Source of the DNA: Adiantum capillus-veneris
Lineage: Eukaryota > Streptophyta > Polypodiopsida > Polypodiales > Pteridaceae
Length of the DNA stretch: 64,000 nucleotides
Direction of reading: 5' to 3'
Assembly (NCBI GenBank): GCA_014529385.2
Contig: CM043952.1
Coordinates: forward strand, 153,950,057-154,014,056
Shown: positions 58,601-64,000 of the stretch, piece after piece
Position numbering within the stretch: the first letter of the stretch is position 1
Layout: every line of letters begins with the position of its first letter
Program-made: the position numbers and the translations under genes
Notes under the pieces: generated by a model
Databases searched by the model: none
What the model was told of the DNA's origin: nothing
The model's input: only the letters and a program-made list of their open reading frames with translations

Positions 58601-60819
58601 AAACAAACATAGGAATAGGAGATGACCCCGTGTATATGAATGACCTCGAGGATGATTCAGATTCAGTCGAGACAATGGAGACTAGAACCAATACCACAAA
58701 GAGAAAGACCGACAAAGAAAATCGTAACATGGAACCAAATGAAAACCGAATAAGAGAAAATCATAAAGAGCCTCTGAAAACACCACAAGTGTTTCCAAAT
58801 CCAATCCAAGACCCCCAAGATAAACCGCAGGGGCAAAAAGGGAAGAATCGTAAAAAGAAGATTGGGACGTACCCAAACCCAGTAGACGAGATTAAGCAGG
58901 TGAAACATCTAAGAGGTTTAGTGGAGGAGACTCAAAGGAAACTAGAACCAGAACCCATGCATGTCAAAATTCATGACACAGTGTTTCCCACGCAAGTTCA
59001 TCCACCCCACATGAACCATAGACCGTTAGCCATATCTAGTATCATCCAAGAAGGGAGTGAGGACGGGACATCAGAAAGTGAGCATACACCCTTCTTGTTG
59101 GAAAAGATGTTTAACGAAGGAATACCTGATCCCATTGAGGAATATGAGATTCCATCCTCACCAGTTCCTAGTCAAGGACCTACACCCTGCAAAACGCCAA
59201 TGAATGTTGCCAAACTAGTGGACTTCATGTCTTCTGAGGTCCGAATCACGATCATAGCAAAGCTGTATGGAGATCCTGAGTTATTCCTTGCACTTCGAGC
59301 ATTCCTTAATGGAGAGCTACGAACGGGATTACCGCAGTTTGCGCAACCAAATAGGCCTGACTCGATTATGATTGATGAGGAAAATCATGTGCAATCACTT
59401 GACTTAGATGGACACGAGTCTGTGATCGAGGTACCCATTAACGAATTAGGGCAGTATTTTGAAGGCGACGAGTCTAATGCGACCCTACCCATCACTACCA
59501 AGGGATTAACTATAAAGGGAATTCTTGATGGTGGTGCGGGAGTTAGCATCGTTACAAAAGATTGTTGGGAATCCATGGGAAAACCCCGCCTCAGTGTTAC
59601 TAACATTGTGGTAAAGATGGCAAATGGTACCATAGCCAAACCTATGGGGATGCTCAAGGATCTTAAGATCAAAGTTCTAGGACACAAGGTACGACATACG
59701 TTCATTGTAATGGATTTCTCTAAACACCTTATGTCATATGAAATGATTTTAGGACGACCATTCATGAGGGAAGCACAAATGGTTCATGATTGGTCTAAAA
59801 ATCATGTCTATTTGCAATTCCAAGACTCTGTCCTTAGAGTGGATTTGGTGACTGGTAAGGTACACCCCTTAGGGAGTAAAACCATTATTGATCATCGCTC
59901 TGACACCACAGTTCACTCGGCCCCACTACAATATTGTTACACTTGTAAGAAGGATACAGACATTGGCCAAGATTCTCCTTATATGGATATCCTACCTGGG
60001 ATGACTGAGTCGGACAATGTGGATTGGGTCCACCTAGCATCAACCATAGACACTTGGGGAAATAGGGGGACGACCTGGGTAACACCTGAGGGGGATGAAA
60101 TGCCTATACCCTTAAATATGCTACAAGCAATGCATATCGCTTCCAACAAGACTCATCCTAATGTCACGAAGAAAACATACAAGTGGGTCCCTAAAGCTTC
60201 TTTAGTGACCATAGCTAGTGCTAAAAAACAGAAGCCTTGTAAGAAACGTACCACTCGCTCCAAGAAAAGTAAGAAAATGTTGCGATGGATCCCTAAACGA
60301 CTATTGGAAGCCCAAGGCTACTATCAAGGAAATGATCAAATCTGGGTGCCAAAACGTAGATTGTGCTCTTACCTATCACCTGACCCAAGTGAGCCCAATC
60401 CCGTAGCTCCAAAACGAATCAAGGATCGTGGAAAGAAAAAAATCACAGAATGCTACACACCCGCTCCCGAGCTAGTTTGGGTACCAAAGAAAGAACGATT
60501 TGTTCCACCTAGCTCAGGAAGGGGGGAGTCCCATGAAGCTTCTAGCTCCTCATGTAATACATCCATAGAGGTAAAAGCTTCTACACAGCCTCCATCTAAA
60601 GTAGTGGACCTCCATGAAGCTACAAAAGAATCCACACCTCCCAGTGTTCAAGAATCACCTGATGAACCACTTCAAGTTCGATCCTGGGAGAGTACCTTAC
60701 CACCCTTGCAGCTTGACGAGGCACCTAGGGTAATAGAAAACTACTGGCAAAAATCCTCACCTATTACCAACTGGAACAATTGGTTTCAAAGGGTGACAAG
60801 CTCATTTCAAACGGTATGA
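55639..60819 (+). CDS. B2 Gag-protease-tail polyprotein, intact
   Basis: 1726 codons without interruption, starting MHLRSGRVLEH. A Ser/Pro-rich N-terminal part (residues 1-450) precedes the Gag domain (about 457-590, TQKFNGDEDARKQIEVFE). Four knuckles start at residues about 686 (CSICLGPHSTSEC), 709 (CNACGRYGHQAKDC), 861 (CYECGGPHRVAEC) and 899 (CNRCGIDHLIAQC). The first protease-like domain has D-G-G at about 1297 and MILGRPFMRE. About residue 1504 the reading leaves the protease linker and enters the tail (TYKWVPK, RWIPKRLLEAQGYY, IWVPKRR, ELVWVPKKERF, ending SSFQTV). Relative to B1 about 4.3 kb is missing without loss of frame. Probably Gag and possibly protease of a non-autonomous element. 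Confidence 0.93.
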   Translation: MHLRSGRVLEHDHIGSASVHTDTHYPSTISSRPSVGTQGSTTQDPKIAASDSSSDSEIMESYPTQNTEREGHAPPEAPQPSTSMFSRFMETLGRATRSEPDANEAHKGGGEVESPFTSHVDPTPPKSVHVDILPTSYQEGPVELPPSEVPSRVPLVTSKTTRSNIASTSQETVNTSTLEGLFINDHWTYDLHTEVLTDLHSGHAYHVGWIEIVQSTSSATSIEDQQKMICNVIHGIIQSERQNRGVNILSTGPMRFLDTSKAQQPTLSQMETPLMSPMDPSYVISPGVSMQSEPPSENFSFPNLAQPSIKENAVLTPGISLTENVPMTSTVSAVPLPSVVVPNMGPRPYVPLAPYAHMAPTPPIVPLVYAPRVPLPSPYPSGPMPGYVPYPASSTHMPRPAPVPLPHMIPRVPPPALPPHIGDLAAFAQTIGRSIAENMRHASDREPRSKAVQIAKLTQKFNGDEDARKQIEVFEQVCDSLGERNELHKCNALSLTLSGKAGDWYRTLRVDEKTIYPTLRRLFLKEYIREGVLWGVASQLQKAERKEGESVRDFISRLKHLNSRCPVNERFNNNQLLDRFIRGLRNEGIYNGLVIRGITTWEDVTANAIQLEDNLMIAGMRVSTDTRSTSSQAIEYEPMTAKPIANEPKVFETFLTDLTKAIQESLKDNRPPQNSHMYPRREQQWCSICLGPHSTSECPTFRVKFNGTCNACGRYGHQAKDCLMIKRMMANRPPVAWTDAPRAPVLMLAPPVEQLPQHMVPRPQNVVQATPLPPPVLGPHPPHPRVTPMNQVGCEPSNAYADGCEEEIDTSIAYGLDTLEECPIYYMEDCWGQVKPVYQAAALASRGQNINTQARRQPLQCYECGGPHRVAECPIRLQKNAAQMQMNQGSTSTMPILTCNRCGIDHLIAQCPYNPNVPKITPLNLVEIASVTSPIPPVAPAYAITRSMLQGPGHILEERDTASVIQAKKKKTRRKKSQNTENSKLSSKTNIGIGDDPVYMNDLEDDSDSVETMETRTNTTKRKTDKENRNMEPNENRIRENHKEPLKTPQVFPNPIQDPQDKPQGQKGKNRKKKIGTYPNPVDEIKQVKHLRGLVEETQRKLEPEPMHVKIHDTVFPTQVHPPHMNHRPLAISSIIQEGSEDGTSESEHTPFLLEKMFNEGIPDPIEEYEIPSSPVPSQGPTPCKTPMNVAKLVDFMSSEVRITIIAKLYGDPELFLALRAFLNGELRTGLPQFAQPNRPDSIMIDEENHVQSLDLDGHESVIEVPINELGQYFEGDESNATLPITTKGLTIKGILDGGAGVSIVTKDCWESMGKPRLSVTNIVVKMANGTIAKPMGMLKDLKIKVLGHKVRHTFIVMDFSKHLMSYEMILGRPFMREAQMVHDWSKNHVYLQFQDSVLRVDLVTGKVHPLGSKTIIDHRSDTTVHSAPLQYCYTCKKDTDIGQDSPYMDILPGMTESDNVDWVHLASTIDTWGNRGTTWVTPEGDEMPIPLNMLQAMHIASNKTHPNVTKKTYKWVPKASLVTIASAKKQKPCKKRTTRSKKSKKMLRWIPKRLLEAQGYYQGNDQIWVPKRRLCSYLSPDPSEPNPVAPKRIKDRGKKKITECYTPAPELVWVPKKERFVPPSSGRGESHEASSSSCNTSIEVKASTQPPSKVVDLHEATKESTPPSVQESPDEPLQVRSWESTLPPLQLDEAPRVIENYWQKSSPITNWNNWFQRVTSSFQTV

Positions 60820-62462
60820 TCTACCCAAGGAAGGGGGGAGTGTTTGCTGACAGTCCTCATTCATTTGCTTCCCTCTCAACCTTTCTCCCTGACCTCTTAA
60901 TCTCCGATCTTAGGGAATGTACATATAAAGCTTTATACTCACACAAAAAAATAAATAAATAAATAAATAAGGAGCAAGAGCAATTAGCAAATGAGTATGC
61001 ACATTAAAAGTCAAAACATTGACTCAGACCTACACATTCACATCTGGTACAGTGAAACAGAAACCTATGCCATAAAACACCTTAGATCCTCATCACTTGA
61101 GTGATGGAGGGTAAGGTAAGATTAGTACGATAGGAGTGTTTCTGTTTTAGAGTTGAGAGATTAGCGAAGTTCTGTTTTCCCACTAATGTGCCTCCTGGAG
61201 GTATTCCTTTTGTTTCGTAGTGTGTACAGGAGCGTGTTGCTATTGATAGGATTTGGACCTTCATGGAACCTTTCTCTCGTTCACACTTCAGATCAAGCGC
61301 GACCATCAACACAAACAGGTGTTTCTTGTCCATTAGCATTGCCCTTATCTTTTTGCATCCATGTTTGTCTGCTTTGATTGTGATTGGTAGCATAATATTC
61401 AGCGCATTGGCTTAGTATCAAACATTTAATTCAATGTAGTGTTTTGTCATAGTCACTTGTCTAGGTTTAAAAATCAAGCAGTCCGACTAAGCTAGTTTGA
61501 CCAAGTTAGATATTAGAAATCTTCTCTTAATACCATGAGGAATGCCTTCCTAATAAACAATGGTTACTTAGGTTCTTAATCCGATTTAAGCAGCATTGTA
61601 TGAAATGTACTAGGGCTTTCTAGTGGGCTTAACCCTAGTGACCTTTAGCTTAAGTATTATAAAGGGAGTTTACTAATGTGATGAGCCTGGGGAGGGTAAC
61701 AATGTTATACGACCCCCCAAAGTTACAAAATTTAAATGCTAAAAATGAACAAACAAAAAATCAAAGTGCCACAATGTAAAATCTTACGCTGGAAGAGGAA
61801 TCTCAGCTTGATTTGGTACTTCACTCACATGTATTGCCTATGGTACTTGAGCCATAGAGGTTCCCAGTGTGGGCGCTTTTCCTTGAAAAGCAAAAAACCC
61901 AAGGCATACAAAATAAGCACCCACTTCATAATTGAATCAATGTGAAAAGACTTTGGGGGGTCAATGAAAAAGTAATCAGTCAGGCGATGATTTCATGAGA
62001 AATTCCTTTTATGGTAGCTTAACTACAAAGTCTTCTAGGTATAGCCTCTAGTCAGCCCTCGAACATCAATACTTGGCTCTCGCGATTAAACAACTTAATT
62101 GACCACAGAAAATTAAGAAGCTTACCCATGGTATTAATATTCGATCTCTAGTGCTTTTCGACCGTCAAATTAGCGACCCCAGACTTGTTTAATTTTCTAC
62201 CTTTACATATGTTTATGCATTTGATTACATTGCAATTTAATGTTCATTGCTAACAAATTGTTTGAAATTCTTTTACCAATCAATTTGTCTACCTAAAACT
62301 GCATATGCTTTTTAAGAGAATGCAATTACGGTGCCAATGCTGTTTGATTTTGCAGTGACTGAAGAAGGCTAAGGACATTCATCTCAAATGCTCTTCCACC
62401 TCGACGACCCAGCTTCAACTCAATAGCTTCCGAGGACGGAATCTACATTAGGAAGGGGGGCA
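60820..62462 (+). other. B2 3' region and polypurine tract
   Basis: Non-coding. AAGGGGGG occurs just after the stop (about 60830-60838) and again as the true polypurine tract (62452-62460). The segment from about 61176 is near-identical to B1 from about 21570. The B1 ORF at 21079-21501 is absent: 60960-61175 is different sequence. Short frames such as 61736-61945 are not supported. Confidence 0.8.
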
Positions 62463-62757
62463 TGTTAACCCTCACGGCACACGGACACCCTATCGCCTAC
62501 GATGGACGCGTATTATGTATTATTTAGAGTCAGGTACCGGGCTTGTCGGTCCAATAGGGAAAGGTAGAGTGATCGCCGATGAGAGGCGCACTCTAACTGG
62601 GACATTCAAGGGATTAGTTGGCTAAGCATGGGCGCCCAAGTGTGAATGGGATGAGCTCCTATAAAAGCCAACTAAACCTAATTTTTACTCATTCTCTCAT
62701 TTGTGCAATAGAAGAGTGCTCTTGCTCCATCTCCATCTTCTTCTTCTTCACCTCCTC

Positions 62758-62799
<42 letters not shown>

Positions 62800-63049
62800 G
62801 AGAGTGTGTGTGTGATCGAGCATTACAAAGGCACGACGGCGGCGAAGCGGTTGAGCGCGGCACGACTGCAGCTTCTTCTTCATCGCGGCGAGGGATCCAC
62901 CACGAAGGCGAGCGTAGAGCGGTGAGTGACACACCCTTTGCTCTCTTGAGCTTGCTAGTTTACGCTTGTTGTGTGCTTGGAGCCGTTTGTGGCTCGCACA
63001 CGGTGTATTGGCAAGTCCCTTGCTTCGACAGTGCGGCAAGGAGCGCACA
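62463..63049 (+). repeat. B2 3' LTR
   Basis: 587 bp, TG...CA, followed by CTCCA (63050-63054), the second copy of the target duplication. Confidence 0.97.
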
Positions 63050-63918
63050 CTCCATCTCCTTCTCCAAGCTCCTTGAGAAGTTGAGAGCCTACACCAATTC
63101 TCTTGGCTATGGAATGCAAATCCAACCAAGAGCTATGCTTCAATGCTTAAGCTTGCCATCTCCTCCTTCTTCATTATTATGCTATTATGTATGCTAGAAA
63201 CAAGAGTATGATAACTGAGGAACTACTTCTTTCTCCTATGAAATGTTTCTTCTTCCTCTTCCCTACCCTCATTCCCTGCTAGCTCTCTCCACCTTCGAAG
63301 GTGTTTGAGGTCTTGGGATTGAGGCTTGGGATAGTTAATGCTTTCTACAAGTGCATGTTATGCTTATTGCAAGAAGGCTAATGGTTTATTGCAAGTAGAT
63401 TAATTACTTAATGCAAGTAGATTAATTGTATTGCAAGGTAGATTAATTATTGCTTTAAGCACAAGTTGATGCATAAAAAGTATACATCTTCATGCACTCA
63501 AATGATTTAGGGAACACAAAGATTAATGATGTTCACAAATTCTTGATTGTTTCCAAGCTAAGATTGATTGTTGAAATTATGCAAAAGCTTGGTGTGTGAA
63601 CCTTTCATCTTCATATTGCCAAGGAGGTCTCAAGGAACACAAAGATTGTATTGTACCAAGTCTCTCTTAATGAGAGAATCTATAATACAAATGCCTTTTG
63701 GAGGGGGGACCGGCTCCACATAAATCCGGTCCTCAACTGTTGTCATATTCTCTACACTCTCTCGCTTGTAAAAGTATTGTTCATGCCTAGTTAATTAAGT
63801 GTTATGATAGAGTTGCTACTACCAATTAAGTTCACCCTCTATGCTCTCAAAATTTCTCACTCTAATTCTCTTAATTCCGCTATTTTCTAAGTTCATAGGC
63901 CATTCCCATTACATCTAT

Positions 63919-64000
63919 TACGATGCAACTGATGAGTTAGATGAACACTCAGCTACCTCAGAAGATTCAGGGTCAGAAAAAGAGCATACGAGAGCTAAGT
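63919..64000 (+). pseudogene. A2 polyprotein linker, continued to window end
   Basis: Directly after the R1 duplication the plus strand is open: YDATDELDEHSATSEDSGSE and on, an acidic Ser-rich linker. A1 has a similar acidic piece after its protease linker (LLEDNTDDELSNSSDQ, about 3395-3440). This supports A2 continuing past the nested insertions. Confidence 0.65.

Larger units (their letters stand above)
54202..63049 (+). mobile_element. B2, pol-deleted gypsy element with intact ORF
   Basis: 8848 bp, LTRs at 54202-54780 and 62463-63049, target duplication CTCCA (54197-54201, 63050-63054). Same family as B1 by LTR, leader end, Gag, first protease and tail. It has no RT, RNase H or integrase: the coding frame jumps from the end of the protease linker to the W(V/I)PK tail. 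The one long frame is intact, the primer site is perfect, and the LTRs are nearly alike. It could be copied by proteins made from a B1-like relative. Confidence 0.96.
53770..63913 (+). repeat. R1 solo LTR split by B2
   Basis: Ends TGTCATAA (53770) and CATTACA (63913), with a perfect TCTAT duplication (53765-53769, 63914-63918). Without B2 and one CTCCA copy it is about 1291 bp. It is aligned with the minus-strand R1 at 43267-44855, including TGATTTTCTCATATTAAACTG near its start. No internal element sequence, so it is a solo LTR. Confidence 0.92.
49400..64000 (+). mobile_element. A2, decayed Ty3/gypsy retrotransposon (left part, interrupted)
   Basis: Gag side, two zinc knuckles and a retropepsin are read from 49526 to 53769. 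The element is then interrupted by an R1 solo LTR with B2 nested inside, and resumes at 63914 to the window end. The segment after 63918 is acidic polyprotein linker, and the A1 equivalent is 3375-3460. RT and later domains would lie beyond the window. The left boundary is not identified. It matches A1 in protease, linker and pre-protease segments. Confidence 0.8.

Overview
The window is repeat-rich nuclear DNA from a land plant with a large genome. It contains no recognisable host gene, tRNA, rRNA or CRISPR array. Nearly everything that can be identified is a retroelement or its remains: Ty3/gypsy elements of several lineages (an Athila/Phygy/Selgy-like type with a tRNA-Asp primer site, a Tat type with two RNase H domains, and a chromovirus), Ty1/copia fragments, a Penelope-like reverse transcriptase relic, solo LTRs and many (TG)n(AG)n microsatellites. 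The mixture suggests a fern, gymnosperm or other large-genome plant; the species cannot be read from the sequence, and the fern/gymnosperm leaning is inference.

Layout, left to right. (1) 1-7815: decayed gypsy copy A1. (2) 7816-8339: 5'-truncated copy of a dispersed LTR, called R1 here. (3) 8340-9675 and 23458-24303: copia element C1, split by the 13.8 kb gypsy element B1 (9676-23452, target duplication AGGAA). (4) About 24304-24602 and 39303-39720: copia integrase fragment F, split by chromovirus E (24603-39302, duplication GGTGT). E is itself split inside its integrase by the Tat-like element D (29182-37914, minus strand, CCGT). (5) 39721-49400: mostly unassigned DNA with microsatellites, an orphan LTR/primer-site junction (40502-40516), an R1 solo LTR (43267-44855, minus strand, AAGTG), a copia gag scrap, a Penelope-like RT relic (47290-48054, minus strand) and an AT-rich tandem array with a repeated palindrome. 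(6) 49400-64000: gypsy copy A2, interrupted by an R1 solo LTR (53770-63913, TCTAT), which is interrupted by B2 (54202-63049, CTCCA).

B1 and B2 belong to one family. B1 has a full domain order: Gag with four zinc knuckles, protease-like, RT, RNase H, integrase, then a second retropepsin-like domain and a tail. Its frame is broken by stops and a triplication. B2 has lost RT, RNase H, integrase and the second protease in frame, yet keeps one open 1726-codon Gag-protease-tail frame and an intact primer site, so it looks like a non-autonomous partner. D has two intact frames separated by one in-frame UAA and looks youngest.

The observations most worth following are the second protease-like domain after integrase (A1 and B1), the pol-deleted but intact B2, and the array of perfect heat-shock elements upstream of the TATA box in both E LTRs. 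Also notable are the dual RNase H and readthrough-like stop of D, a 140-codon ORF downstream of pol in B1, and the Penelope-like relic.
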